From UBA6168 sp041163745 (GTDB taxonomy: Bacteria; Bacteroidota; Bacteroidia; Chitinophagales; Saprospiraceae), in contig JBEAQU010000024.1 in the NCBI GenBank assembly GCA_041163745.1, positions 62,001 through 126,000 of the forward strand: 64,000 bases of DNA, given 5' to 3'. The position numbers were made by a program, and so were the translations under genes. Positions 40,403-48,867 of this stretch are shown in pieces (position 1 is the stretch's first letter; each line of letters opens with the position of its first letter). Under the pieces are notes generated by a model. That model saw only the letters and a list, made by a program, of their open reading frames with translations, had not been told where the DNA came from and did not search any database.

Positions 40403-40511
40403 AGCAGAAGTTTTGAGCAGGCCGCCCGGGCAACAGGGCGGGCGGGCTGTGTCGAGTCGGCGGCCGGTCGACGGCGAAGGTCTCCAAGGTTCAGCGATCT
40501 GCAGCTGCGTC

Positions 40512-41093
40512 TCATGGTCTGGCGAACAAGGATGCCTCCACCAGCTCGCAAATAATATGGCCGCAAAGGATGTGTGCTTCCTGGATGCGTGGGGTTTGTT
40601 CCTCCGGCATGCACAGCAGCAGGTCGCAAGCTTGTCGCAGCGCACCGCCGTGCCGGCCGGTCATGCCGACGACCATGAGTCCCTTTTCCCGTGCCTTCCG
40701 AGCAGCATGGAGTACGTTGGGGGAATTCCCGGAGGTGGACAGCACGAACAGCACATCTCCTGTCGAACCATATGCTGCGACCGCTCTTTCGAAAGCCCTT
40801 TCGAATCCGTAATCATTTGAAACAGCCGTGAGGAAGGAAGAGTTCACGTGCAGGGCTTCCGCAGGAAGCGGGTCACGGTCGAGCAGAAACCGTCCGGACA
40901 GTTCCGCCGCCAGGTGCTGAGCATCGGCGGCGCTGCCGCCGTTGCCACAGAAAAAAACCCGCCTGCCGTTCCGGTAGCAACCGGTCACGGCGGACACGAC
41001 ATCCTCAATGGACGCCAGCAGGTCCGGACACGCCATGACAGCCGATACCAAGGCGGCATGTTGGGCCAGGATATGTAGGATTCTGTCACGCAT
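40512..41093 (-). CDS. gmhA: SIS-domain sedoheptulose-7-phosphate isomerase (GmhA-like)
   Basis: A 193-residue sugar isomerase that makes D-glycero-D-manno-heptose 7-phosphate for the lipopolysaccharide core. The SIS fold is clear: RRVFFCGNGGSAADAQHLAA, the sugar-binding NSSFLTAVSNDYGFERAFE, LFVLSTSGNSPNVLHAARKA and MTGRHGGALRQACDLLLCMP, and the C-terminal zinc/active-site helix RIQEAHILCGHIICELVE with conserved Glu and His. The start is either ATG 41093 (MRDRILHILAQ) or GTG 41111, which would overlap the stop of hisS; I prefer ATG. It follows hisS directly, suggesting cotranscription, although the functions are unrelated. No other heptose genes are present in the window. Confidence 0.93.
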   Translation of the reverse strand: MRDRILHILAQHAALVSAVMACPDLLASIEDVVSAVTGCYRNGRRVFFCGNGGSAADAQHLAAELSGRFLLDRDPLPAEALHVNSSFLTAVSNDYGFERAFERAVAAYGSTGDVLFVLSTSGNSPNVLHAARKAREKGLMVVGMTGRHGGALRQACDLLLCMPEEQTPRIQEAHILCGHIICELVEASLFARP

Positions 41094-41103
41094 AGCGGGC
41101 AAT

Positions 41104-42669
41104 TCAACCACAGATCGACCGGAGATGAGCGACCAGGTCTTTTCGTGCGACGGATTGCTGGACTTGTGCGATCCATTCCTGTTTGTCTGCGATGCGGTCA
41201 GCGAGTTCCCGGCCCAGGGCCAGGTTTTTCACCGACACCATACCTTTCTCCGCCTCATCCGTACCTAGAAGAACCACCGCCGGACAATTCTTTTCATCGG
41301 CGTAAGCCATCTGCTTCTTGATTTTCCGGAAGCCCTTGTAAGCGCCGCAGTAGACCTCGGCATCCATTCCGGCCATCCGCAGCTCCCGGGCGATCCGGTG
41401 GTAGGTGTCGTGCAGGGCGTCGTCGAAATAAGCCACCAGTATCGGGCCTCGAGCCCTGACGCCGTCGGAAAGGGACATACGCATCAGTTCCGCCAGGCGG
41501 TCCACGCCGATGGAGGCGCCGGTGGCCGGCACATCGATGCCCAGCAGCCGGGAAACCAATCCGTCGTAACGTCCTCCCCCACAGATGGAACCCACCTTAC
41601 GCTCACGGCCCTTCTCGTCCCGATAAGTGAGCAGCGATTCCGCTTCGAACACCGGACCGGTATAATACGCCATGCCCCGCATCAGGGTCGGGTCGAACAT
41701 GATCCTGGACTCATCGAACCCGAGGGCGGACCAGAGCTGGTCCATGCGGGACAGTTCCGCGATGCCCTCGACTGCCTGCGGGTGGTTCCCGGCGGCCATT
41801 GTCAGCCGGTCCAGCACTTCGGTCCGGGTATCCGCACCGGTGGCGAGAGAGAGGAAATCCATGATGGCGTGACAGGTCGCATCGGGCAAACCCAATCCAG
41901 CTATCGGTGCGCCGGAGGCGTCCGTTCTGCCCGGACCGAGCTCCAACAAGACATTGTCCCATCCCACCTTGTCCTGTTTGTCGATGACCCGTAGTACCGC
42001 CGCCTCCTTCTCCGCCCCTTCTATTCCGACCGAGGCGAGAAAACCGTTCAGGACCTTTCTGTTGTTGACCCGGACGACATAGGTAGACGTAGGCAGGCCC
42101 ACAGCGGCGAGGGCATCACAGAGAATCATGCATGCCTCCGCGTCGGTCGCCACGTCGTCCGATCCCACCGTGTCGAAATCCAGCTGCCAGAACTCACGGA
42201 AGCGCCCCGGCAGCAATTTCAGTTCGTATCGGAATACCGGACCGTATTGAAACCGCCGGAACAGGGGCGGGCGGCCTTCCGGCACCTGCCCCCTTTTCGC
42301 ATCCATCCAGAGTTTCTCCGCATACACCCTGGCGAGCGGTGCCGTGAGGTCGTAGCGCAAAGCCAACGGGGCATGCTCCATCACAGCCTTTCCGGATGCG
42401 TCCCGCACCTCGTGCGCCTGCTCGTCCAACACCGGCTCCATTTCGGGATTCCGGAAGGCATAGACGCCCCGGTCGACCGTGTCCTCATCCGGCATGTGTT
42501 TGCCGATGACATCCGCATATTCCAGTACCGGAGTGTCCCAGTGTTCGAATCCGTAGGAGCGGTACACGGCGGAAGCCGCCCGGATGATACGCTGGCGCAA
42601 TTCGTTCTGGTTCGCATCGATGTCCCGGAAGCCTCTGATCTTCCGGGGGACGATACCTCTTTCCTTCAT
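41104..42669 (-). CDS. hisS: Histidyl-tRNA synthetase, alphaproteobacterial-like type
   Basis: A 521-residue class II synthetase that charges tRNA-His. Motif 2 lies in FRRFQYGPVFRYELK, the histidine-specific HisA loop in LMRGMAYYTGPVFEAE and motif 3 in GASIGVDRLAELMRM; the anticodon-binding domain is at the end (PILVAYFDDALHDTYH onward). Wording such as LPGRFREFWQLDFDTVGSD, YYTGPVFEAE and CGGGRYDGLVSRLLG resembles the HisRS group of alphaproteobacteria that recognises tRNA-His without G-1. The start is ATG 42669 (MKERGIVPRKIRGFRDID); the frame is open further to 42840 but that part crosses the region after the tRNA terminator. tRNA-His lies 218 bases upstream on the same strand, and gmhA follows after 10 bases. 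Confidence 0.95.
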   Translation of the reverse strand: MKERGIVPRKIRGFRDIDANQNELRQRIIRAASAVYRSYGFEHWDTPVLEYADVIGKHMPDEDTVDRGVYAFRNPEMEPVLDEQAHEVRDASGKAVMEHAPLALRYDLTAPLARVYAEKLWMDAKRGQVPEGRPPLFRRFQYGPVFRYELKLLPGRFREFWQLDFDTVGSDDVATDAEACMILCDALAAVGLPTSTYVVRVNNRKVLNGFLASVGIEGAEKEAAVLRVIDKQDKVGWDNVLLELGPGRTDASGAPIAGLGLPDATCHAIMDFLSLATGADTRTEVLDRLTMAAGNHPQAVEGIAELSRMDQLWSALGFDESRIMFDPTLMRGMAYYTGPVFEAESLLTYRDEKGRERKVGSICGGGRYDGLVSRLLGIDVPATGASIGVDRLAELMRMSLSDGVRARGPILVAYFDDALHDTYHRIARELRMAGMDAEVYCGAYKGFRKIKKQMAYADEKNCPAVVLLGTDEAEKGMVSVKNLALGRELADRIADKQEWIAQVQQSVARKDLVAHLRSICG

Positions 42670-42842
42670 TTGGGTAATGTTGATTTGATTTTCGGTCCCG
42701 GCATGTCGCAGGGACACCTGGCATGAGCGGCCAGCCTGCGGCCAGGGCACGAATATACGGCGAACCCCCGACAATTGGGAACCGAGGCCGCCCGGCAAAT
42801 GGATCGGTCGTCGCGGACGGGGAGCCCAGATGGTTCCCAAAC

Positions 42843-42874
42843 AAAAAAAGCATCACCTGACAGGCAATGCTTTT
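42843..42874 (-). terminator. Rho-independent terminator after tRNA-His
   Basis: On the minus strand AAAAGCAT-TGCCT, loop GTC, and AGGTG-ATGCTTTT form a 13-bp stem (with two G-T pairs) followed by a run of seven T. It lies 14 bases after the tRNA-His 3' end and would separate the tRNA from hisS, or allow only partial read-through. Confidence 0.75.
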
Positions 42875-42887
42875 GACGGTTTGTTTG

Positions 42888-42961
42888 TCCCCCCGAGTGG
42901 GCTCGAACCACTGACCCCCGGAACCACAATCCGATGCTCTAGCCAACTGAGCTACAGGGGG
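42888..42961 (-). tRNA. tRNA-His (GTG), lacking encoded G-1 and with A73
   Basis: A full cloverleaf of 74 bases can be folded: acceptor CCCCCTG with CGGGGGG, D arm GCTC/GAGC with loop AGTTGGCTA, anticodon stem TCGGA/TCCGG with loop TTGTGGT (anticodon GTG, histidine), and T arm AGTGG-TTCGAGC-CCACT. The discriminator base 73 is A and the base before position 1 is T. Ordinary bacterial tRNA-His carries an encoded G-1 paired with C73; both are missing here. CCA is not encoded. It is preceded by a strong promoter at 42999-43030 and followed by a terminator, and hisS lies just downstream. Confidence 0.95.
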
Positions 42962-42998
42962 AGGCATCTTTTGGAGGGCAATCTCCTCCGAAGCGGCG

Positions 42999-43030
42999 CA
43001 AAGTTAGGAATACTTCCGCTTCATTTCAAA
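42999..43030 (-). promoter_or_regulatory. Bacteroidota-type promoter for tRNA-His
   Basis: Reading the minus strand, TTTG (43030-43027) is followed after exactly 20 bases by TAACTTTG (43006-42999), a full match to the Bacteroidota consensus. Transcription would begin near 42993, about 32 bases before the tRNA. Confidence 0.75.
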
Positions 43031-43574
43031 ATCATCCTGTTATTTTGTTTGTCTCAAGTGGGAAGTATAGCGGTAGTTTGACAAAAGATGTTGTCGAAAT
43101 AGGCGGAACGTCGTAGATTTAGGGGGTTATCAGAGACGGTAGGCCATACGGAGGATTTTCGGGCCGAATTTGCGGTGCTGACTCCGTTCATGGCGAAGAA
43201 ACAAAGACCACACAGGTACCCACGCAAGTTTTGACTCAACGCTATTCCATGTGGCTTTGGTGTGGACTGGAAATAGGGCGGGCCTCGACCGTTGACTTGT
43301 CCGGTTCCGCCGGGAACCACCCCGGCGGACAACGAGGATTACCGAAAACCAGCCGGCCGGCCTAATCGTGATTTTTTGAGGGTCCAAAACACCCGAATGC
43401 CTGTGTGCGTCTTTTTTCTTAAGTCCGATGCCGGCGGCAGCCATCCGGCACGATATCGCCCCGAGGTGGTGACAAAAGGACTATTCGTCGAAAAAAGCGG
43501 GTCTTTGCTGCTGAATAGCCCTACATTGTACCTTGCAAAAGAACCCAACCTTTCAAACCTTCAAAAACAATCCG
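43031..43574. other. Gene-free region upstream of the SPFH gene
   Basis: About 540 bases between the tRNA-His promoter and the SPFH gene. Several short open frames exist on both strands, but none has a recognisable product or a sensible start. The plus strand must contain the SPFH promoter; the best candidate is TTTG-N21-TACCTTGC ending near 43540, which has two mismatches in the -7 box. No RNA gene or repeat was recognised. Confidence 0.4.
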
Positions 43575-44483
43575 ATGGCAATCATCATTTTTCCCATTCT
43601 CGGCATCCTGATCCTGCTGAGCGGCCTTTTCACGGTGCGGCAGCAATCCGCGGCGATCATCCAGCGTTTCGGCAAGTTCCAGAGCGTGCGGCAGGCCGGA
43701 CTACAGTTCAAGATTCCTTTCATCGATATGATAGCAGGCCGCATTAGTCTCAAGATCCAGCAATTGGACGTGCCGGTCGAGACCAAGACCAAAGACAACG
43801 TATTCCTGCGCATGCAGGTTTCGGTCCAGTACAAAATCAATCCGGACACTATCTACGAAGCCTTTTACAAGCTGCAGAACCCGACGGAGCAGATGGCGGC
43901 CTACATCTTCGACGTTGTCCGGGCGGAAGTGCCCAAGATGAAGCTGGATGATGTGTTCGAGCGCAAGGATGACATTGCGGTGGCCATCCGCCGTGAACTG
44001 GACGAATCCATGAACGAATACGGATATTACATCGTCAAAGCCTTGGTGACGGACATCGATCCGGCCCAGGAGGTCAAGCATGCCATGAACCATATCAACG
44101 CCGCGGAGCGAAAGAAGATCGCCGCCGAGTACGAAGCGGAGGCCGAAAAGATCCGCATCATCGCCAAAGCCAAAGCCGAGGCGGAAAGCAAGCGCCTGCA
44201 GGGACAGGGCATAGCAGACCAACGACGGGAAATTGCCCGGGGGTTGGAGGAAAGCGTCGGAACCCTGCATGCCGTCGGCATCAACCAGCAGGAAGCCTCC
44301 TCCCTCATCGTCATCACCCAGCATTACGACACCTTACAATCCTTGGGAGAGAATTCGAAGAGCACCCTGATCCTGCTCCCGAACGCCCCCAACGCGGCCA
44401 GTGACATGTTGAACCAGATGGTCAACTCGTTCGTCACCGCCCAGCAGATCGGTACCGGCGACACCGAGGAGGCAGGCCGGTAA
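43575..44483 (+). CDS. SPFH/Band 7 (stomatin-like) membrane protein
   Basis: A 302-residue membrane-scaffold protein. It starts with one hydrophobic helix (MAIIIFPILGILILLSGLF) and then a Band 7 domain (IQRFGKFQSVRQAGLQFKIP, VETKTKDNVFLRMQVSVQYK), followed by an Ala/Glu-rich coiled coil (RKKIAAEYEAEAEKIRIIAK). Such proteins form oligomeric rings at membranes and influence proteases, transport or membrane microdomains. ATG 43575 is chosen since the hydrophobic helix begins there; an open frame starts 14 codons upstream. No NfeD protein gene, a frequent partner, is adjacent. A strong terminator follows. Confidence 0.95.
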   Translation: MAIIIFPILGILILLSGLFTVRQQSAAIIQRFGKFQSVRQAGLQFKIPFIDMIAGRISLKIQQLDVPVETKTKDNVFLRMQVSVQYKINPDTIYEAFYKLQNPTEQMAAYIFDVVRAEVPKMKLDDVFERKDDIAVAIRRELDESMNEYGYYIVKALVTDIDPAQEVKHAMNHINAAERKKIAAEYEAEAEKIRIIAKAKAEAESKRLQGQGIADQRREIARGLEESVGTLHAVGINQQEASSLIVITQHYDTLQSLGENSKSTLILLPNAPNAASDMLNQMVNSFVTAQQIGTGDTEEAGR

Positions 44484-44503
44484 CGACCAGACCAAAATCG
44501 AAT

Positions 44504-44547
44504 AACGGACCAGCGACGGCAGGTCCGTTTCTTTTTTTTGTTTTTTT
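44504..44547 (+). terminator. Rho-independent terminator after the SPFH gene
   Basis: AACGGACC (44504-44511) pairs with GGTCCGTT (44522-44529) around a 10-base loop, followed by TTTCTTTTTTTTG and a second T run to 44547. It begins 20 bases after the stop codon. Confidence 0.8.
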
Positions 44548-44607
44548 ATGAGCGGAAAATGACGGATGAGTATATTTTTTTAGGTTTACTGCAAATCTGC
44601 GGACAAT

Positions 44608-45318
44608 ATGAAGAAGCAAAGCGCGATGCGTAAGCACAATTTCCCGGATGCGGACCTCTATCTGGCATGTATGGAACGCATACGGTACGCGCGGCGGGAC
44701 CAGGCGGAATTCGAGGCCTACGGATATGGGTTGGAGCGGTTGAAGGCCTTTCATGCCAACTGCGAGCAATTCCGTTCCTTGCCGGATGACGAGGAGTTGT
44801 TGGGAGAACAGATGATCCTGACGGAGAAAAAATACCAGGCTGCTGATCGGCTGCAGGCGGCGATCCGGAGTGTGATGACCCGGGTGGCGACGAAGTATAA
44901 CAACCGGACGGGGCGTTACCGCAAATTCGGGGCGGTGCGGTTGGGTGACATGACGGATGCGCAGTTGATCTTCTGTGCCCGTCGGGTCGTCCGGGTGGCG
45001 AGGCAGCAATTGGATTTCCTGGTGGAGACGGGGCTGAACGAGACCTTGCTGGGCAGGATTACCGAAGCGGCACAAACTTTCGAGTTGGCGGTCAACCTGC
45101 AACAGGACCGGGTGGCGGACCGAGACATAGGCGTGGAGCGCCGCATAGCCCAGGGAAACAACCTGTATGATGAGCTTGTCGTGGTCTGTGACATCGGCAA
45201 GGACATCTGGAACAACCGGGATCCCGGCAAGTACGAGCAGTACTGCCTGTACGAAAGCAACAACGAACAGAAAAAGGCCAGGAAAGCAGCCGGTCGCAGT
45301 ACCCCACCCTCTCCCTGA
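44608..45318 (+). CDS. Hypothetical alpha-helical protein
   Basis: A 236-residue protein that I do not assign to a family. It has no signal peptide or membrane helix. It is charged and predicted helical through most of its length (DQAEFEAYGYGLERLKAFHA, EKKYQAADRLQAAIRSVMTR, RRVVRVARQQLDFLVETGLN), and the last part, DELVVVCDIGKDIWNNRDPG followed by KYEQYCLYESNNEQKKARKA, is distinctive. It resembles conserved hypothetical proteins of similar length seen in Bacteroidota, often in several copies, but I cannot name a function. The stop codon overlaps the start of the following FAD oxidoreductase gene (TGATG), so the two are translationally coupled. Confidence 0.75.
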   Translation: MKKQSAMRKHNFPDADLYLACMERIRYARRDQAEFEAYGYGLERLKAFHANCEQFRSLPDDEELLGEQMILTEKKYQAADRLQAAIRSVMTRVATKYNNRTGRYRKFGAVRLGDMTDAQLIFCARRVVRVARQQLDFLVETGLNETLLGRITEAAQTFELAVNLQQDRVADRDIGVERRIAQGNNLYDELVVVCDIGKDIWNNRDPGKYEQYCLYESNNEQKKARKAAGRSTPPSP

Positions 45319-46448
45319 TGAGCACCATGTCAGACCACATGAACCCAAATCCGGCGAGCGCATCGGCGCTGGATGCCATCCTCGTCGGCCAGGGCTTGGC
45401 GGGCACTCTTTTGTCATACAACCTGCTGCGGCAGGGTGCGCGGATACTGGTCATCGACCGGTACCGACCGGGGATGTCATCCGCGGTGGCTGCCGGCATC
45501 ATCAATCCGGTCACCGGTCGACGCCTGGCGAAAAGCTGGATGTACGAGACCTTGATGGAACATGCCCGTGGTACCTACCGGGATCTGGAGCGTCGGCTGC
45601 AGGTTCCCCTCTGGCATGAGCGGGTCATCCACCGGGCCCTGCACCACAACTTCGACATGGCGGAATGGGACCGTCGGAGCAGCTTCCCGGAGTATGAGGG
45701 CTACCTGGGAGAGACGGGACGTATATCCCCATACCCTACCATCTTGCGGGAAGCCCATGGCTGGGGCACCTTGTGCAAGGCGGCACAGGTGGCCGTACCG
45801 ACCCTGCTCAAGGCCTGGCGGACGCATTTGTCGGCGGCAGGCGGATATTGGGAACACGCTTTTTCCTACGACCGATTGGAAGTCACGCCGGCCGGTGTGG
45901 TATATGACGGCATCCGGGCGAAGAAAATCATATTCTGCGAAGGTGCCGGCGCCACGGAAAACCCCTACTTCCGGTATCTGCCCTTCCGCCCGACCAAGGG
46001 AGAGCTGTTGTTGGTACGGCTGCCCGGTGTGCGGTTGCAAGGCATGGTGCGGAACCAGCTCCTGTTAGTCCCGCACCGGCCAGCCGTCTTCCAGGGTACG
46101 GCCGGACAAGATGAGTTGTACTGGGCCGGATCCACCAGCCGTTGGGAATATGCGGATCCCCACCCCACCCCTTCCGTCGGCGAATCATTGGTCCGGCAGC
46201 TGCAGGACATGTTGGCCGTACGTTTCGAAGTGGTCGACCACCTGGCCGGTATCCGGCCCACCGTGGAGGACATACGTCCGTACCTTGGGAAGCATCCGAA
46301 TCATCCTACCGTTTTCATATTCAATGGGTTGGGAACAAAAGGCGCATCGCTGGCCCCTTATTTCGCCACCATGCTGACAGCGCACCTGGTCACCGGACGA
46401 CCGCTCGACCCCGCCGTCTCCATCGGCCGCATACCCTGTCCCGAATGA
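45318..46448 (+). CDS. FAD-dependent oxidoreductase (DAO family)
   Basis: A 376-residue flavoprotein of the D-amino-acid oxidase (DadA/GlpD-like) superfamily. The Rossmann dinucleotide-binding motif is near the N-terminus (DAILVGQGLAGTLLSYNLL, ILVIDRYRPGMSSAVAAG), and the C-terminal FAD-binding strand and loop appear in DHLAGIRPTVEDIRPYLGKH and IFNGLGTKGASLAPYFATML. GIINPVTGRRLAKSW after the first motif is characteristic of a Bacteroidota subgroup of unknown substrate. There is no signal peptide. The gene is coupled to the helical hypothetical protein upstream. An amine or amino acid substrate is likely from the family but is not proven. Confidence 0.9.
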   Translation: MSTMSDHMNPNPASASALDAILVGQGLAGTLLSYNLLRQGARILVIDRYRPGMSSAVAAGIINPVTGRRLAKSWMYETLMEHARGTYRDLERRLQVPLWHERVIHRALHHNFDMAEWDRRSSFPEYEGYLGETGRISPYPTILREAHGWGTLCKAAQVAVPTLLKAWRTHLSAAGGYWEHAFSYDRLEVTPAGVVYDGIRAKKIIFCEGAGATENPYFRYLPFRPTKGELLLVRLPGVRLQGMVRNQLLLVPHRPAVFQGTAGQDELYWAGSTSRWEYADPHPTPSVGESLVRQLQDMLAVRFEVVDHLAGIRPTVEDIRPYLGKHPNHPTVFIFNGLGTKGASLAPYFATMLTAHLVTGRPLDPAVSIGRIPCPE

Positions 46449-46836
46449 AGTGGCGCGGGCATTTCGGGCGCACCTTCGGCTGATTTAACGCTTTCCCTTC
46501 GATTTTGGCGAGCATTTTGCATTAGCCAAGACAGTCCGAAAGATCCCATGCATATCCGGGCAAACAGCCGTTTGTCCATCATCCCTTTCATTGGAAACAC
46601 AACAAGCACGCTCTTGCCGAGCGGAGGCAAGTTGGTCCATTACGCGGCCACCCCGTAGGTCCGACGGCCGTCGGCGCTTTCCCGAAAGGGTTGCCGGCTG
46701 CCCGAAAAAACCTGCGACGACCAAGCGATGGCATTGTCGGAGCAGTTGCTTCGACGTTCCTCCTGCCGGCATAACCAGTATCGGATTTTCCTACAACCAT
46801 CATACCCGCCCCCCCCGGTCGGGATAAGTGTCATTC
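46449..46836. other. Intergenic region, no gene recognised
   Basis: These 388 bases separate the FAD oxidoreductase gene from the DUF6089-like gene, both on the plus strand. Short frames on both strands lack recognisable products. No TAnnTTTG box, hairpin with T-run or RNA gene was seen. Confidence 0.4.
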
Positions 46837-47670
46837 ATGCGACTGCGATTAATTGCCTTCATCGTAGCGGCCGTCCACTTCATGCCCGGCATGTACGGAC
46901 AGCGGAACCTGGACATCGGCATTTGCTATGGTGTCACCCATTACATGGGAGACCTCCACCGTAATCCGGTGGAAGTCCTTGAATTCAACAAGGCGTTGGG
47001 TTTGATGCTGCGCTACAACCACAACAACATACTAGCCCTCAGACTCCAGTTCCTGCAGGGGGCGCTCTCCGGCAGTGACGCCAACTACCCCACCATTGAG
47101 GCAGCCCGTCTTCGGAATCTCAGCTTCCGGTCACCGTTGTACGAAAGCAGTCTCCACCTGGAATGTTCCTTCATGAACTTCGGTATCCGCAGGCACCATG
47201 TCTCGCGGCGGCTGATTTCCTACCGGGCTTCCGCCTACCTTTCTGCCGGCATCGCCGGTTTTTATTTCAACCCCAGGACCTTGTACCAGGACAGTTGGGT
47301 AGAGCTGCAGCCGCTCGGCACGGAGGGGCAGGGGCTACCCGGATATGCGGATAAGTACAATCGTTTCCAGTTGGCCGTTCCGGTCGGCATCGGATTCAAG
47401 ATCAAGCCGGGCGACCGTTCCTCCTTCGGACTGACCTTCGGATACCGTCACACATTCACCGATTATCTGGACGATGTGTCCGGCAACTATCCGGACCTTC
47501 AGCAACTGTATCAATTGAACCCGATGGCGGCTCAGCTTTCCTGCCGGACGGAAGGGGGCGCGGCCCCTGACAATCCCGCGGTGTCGGACCAGCGGGGCAG
47601 CAATTCCGGAAACGACCATTATTTCTTCGCCGGCTGCACCCTGGCCATTACCCTCGGCCAGCAAAGGTAA
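46837..47670 (+). CDS. Outer-membrane beta-barrel protein, DUF6089-like
   Basis: A 277-residue exported protein. A signal peptide (MRLRLIAFIVAAVHFMPGMY, cleavage near GQ) precedes the typical family start RNLDIGICYGVTHYMGDLHR, which matches the DUF6089 pattern of Bacteroidota outer-membrane proteins. Alternating hydrophobic strands follow (GLMLRYNHNNILALRLQFLQ; FQLAVPVGIGFKIKPGDRSS; GLTFGYRHTFTDYLDDVSG), and the protein ends in a strand with a polar tail (LAITLGQQR). ATG 46837 is preferred over GTG 46828 because it begins the signal peptide. Some members of this family are found beside outer-membrane assembly genes, but here the neighbours are unrelated. The function is unknown. Confidence 0.85.
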   Translation: MRLRLIAFIVAAVHFMPGMYGQRNLDIGICYGVTHYMGDLHRNPVEVLEFNKALGLMLRYNHNNILALRLQFLQGALSGSDANYPTIEAARLRNLSFRSPLYESSLHLECSFMNFGIRRHHVSRRLISYRASAYLSAGIAGFYFNPRTLYQDSWVELQPLGTEGQGLPGYADKYNRFQLAVPVGIGFKIKPGDRSSFGLTFGYRHTFTDYLDDVSGNYPDLQQLYQLNPMAAQLSCRTEGGAAPDNPAVSDQRGSNSGNDHYFFAGCTLAITLGQQR

Positions 47671-48044
47671 TCCGTGGAGGCTAACAAGCTTTTTCTTGTA
47701 AATTTTGGCCGGACGGTACCAAACTTTGCGTTGAAGTGTTTAATTTGGAATTGCATAATGTCGGCAGAATCCTGTCTGCCGGTATTTTCTCCAGCATTTT
47801 ACTCAACTGGATGCGGAATGGTTCGAGATTTGCCCAACAGTCGCTCAAGGTCTGTAAAGGCGGAACAGGCAAACCGATTAAGCAAGCCTCTGCGGATGCA
47901 TTCCCAGTCAGCCCGAACAAGCTCAGGCCTGAACATCAACACCTCAGGATCGGATTACGCGACCTTGGGTTCCGCCGTTCTGCGGCAGCCCGTCGGTGCG
48001 AGGGAGAAACGCCCTGGTACAGGTTGGCATATTAGTTTGTTTAC
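47671..48044. other. Intergenic region upstream of the polysaccharide exporter genes
   Basis: These 374 bases contain an open frame of 124 codons that ends at 48048, but its product (serine- and arginine-rich, no domain) is not credible. Near-consensus -7 boxes (TTAGTTTG just before 48045; TAAATTTTG near 47699) have a mismatch or wrong spacing. The promoter of the exporter operon must be here but I cannot place it. Confidence 0.4.
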
Positions 48045-48866
48045 ATGACAAATCGAGCAAAGGTGTTCTTCGGTCACATCAGGTACTTTTTGAAGGACCT
48101 TGTCGGGCAACGCTCCGCTATCCTGGCACTCAGCCGCCGTGATTTCAAGCGCAAGTACATCCGGCACTTTTTCGGTCTGGTTTGGGCAGTCCTGGATCCT
48201 TTCCTGTTCGTATCCATACTCTACTTCGTTTTCCAATCCCGTTTCGGCGGCGGGCTGGTGGAGGGTATCCCTTATGTGGTTTACATGCTGTGCGGATATG
48301 TCGTATTGGACATCTACAATACCCAGCAGCAGATCATCACGGTCGTAAGGGACCACCAATACCTACTGAAGAAAGTACACTTCCGCATCAGCTCCCTGCC
48401 GATCATCCGATTGTTGTCGAACCTGCTGATGCATGGGGTCATCCTGGCGGTGACCGTTGTCGTGCTGCTGGCCAACGAGATTCATCCATCATTATATTGG
48501 TTGCAGCTGGCTTACTATGTCGCGGCCGTTTCCACCCTCCTGGTCGGACTGGGTCTGATTACGTCCTCGGTCTATCTTTTTTTTCCGGACATCGCCAACA
48601 TCATGGGCATAGCGAACCGCATGATGGTATTCATCACACCTATTTTCTGGCGGTCGAACGACGTTCCTGATACGGTTGCATTATTGTTGAAGCTCAACCC
48701 GCTGTGCTATGTGATACAAGGGTATCGGGACAGTTTCCTATACGAGCGGGGATTTTGGGAGCATCCTTTGGAGACCTTGTATTTCTGGACAGTGTCAGGG
48801 ATTGTTCTGTTCATCGGAATCAAGGTGTTTCGAAGGCTGAGACCCCATTTCGCAGAAATCGCCTGA
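48045..48866 (+). CDS. ABC-2 type polysaccharide/O-antigen export permease (Wzm-like)
   Basis: A 273-residue integral membrane protein with six probable helices (LVWAVLDPFLFVSILYFVFQ, VVYMLCGYVVLDIYN, LMHGVILAVTVVVLLANEI, YYVAAVSTLLVGLGLITSSV, MMVFITPIFW, FWTVSGIVLFIGIKVF). Motifs such as RRDFKRKYIRHFFGLVWAVL and LNPLCYVIQGYRDSFLYERG are typical of Wzm/TagG permeases, which move undecaprenyl-linked polysaccharide across the inner membrane. The start is ATG 48045. The stop is one base before the start of the ATPase gene, so both are made together. The polysaccharide itself is not identified, since there is only one glycosyltransferase nearby. Confidence 0.93.
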   Translation: MTNRAKVFFGHIRYFLKDLVGQRSAILALSRRDFKRKYIRHFFGLVWAVLDPFLFVSILYFVFQSRFGGGLVEGIPYVVYMLCGYVVLDIYNTQQQIITVVRDHQYLLKKVHFRISSLPIIRLLSNLLMHGVILAVTVVVLLANEIHPSLYWLQLAYYVAAVSTLLVGLGLITSSVYLFFPDIANIMGIANRMMVFITPIFWRSNDVPDTVALLLKLNPLCYVIQGYRDSFLYERGFWEHPLETLYFWTVSGIVLFIGIKVFRRLRPHFAEIA

Positions 48867-48867
48867 T

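Noticed and set aside
40403..40511. Possible cobalamin riboswitch before metH
   Set aside because: The gap to gmhA is only 109 bases and lacks a B12-box-like sequence and the needed stems.
47674..48048. Small plus-strand ORF overlapping the Wzm-like start by 4 bases
   Set aside because: The product has no signal, domain or believable composition, and a second overlapping frame in the same region is equally open.
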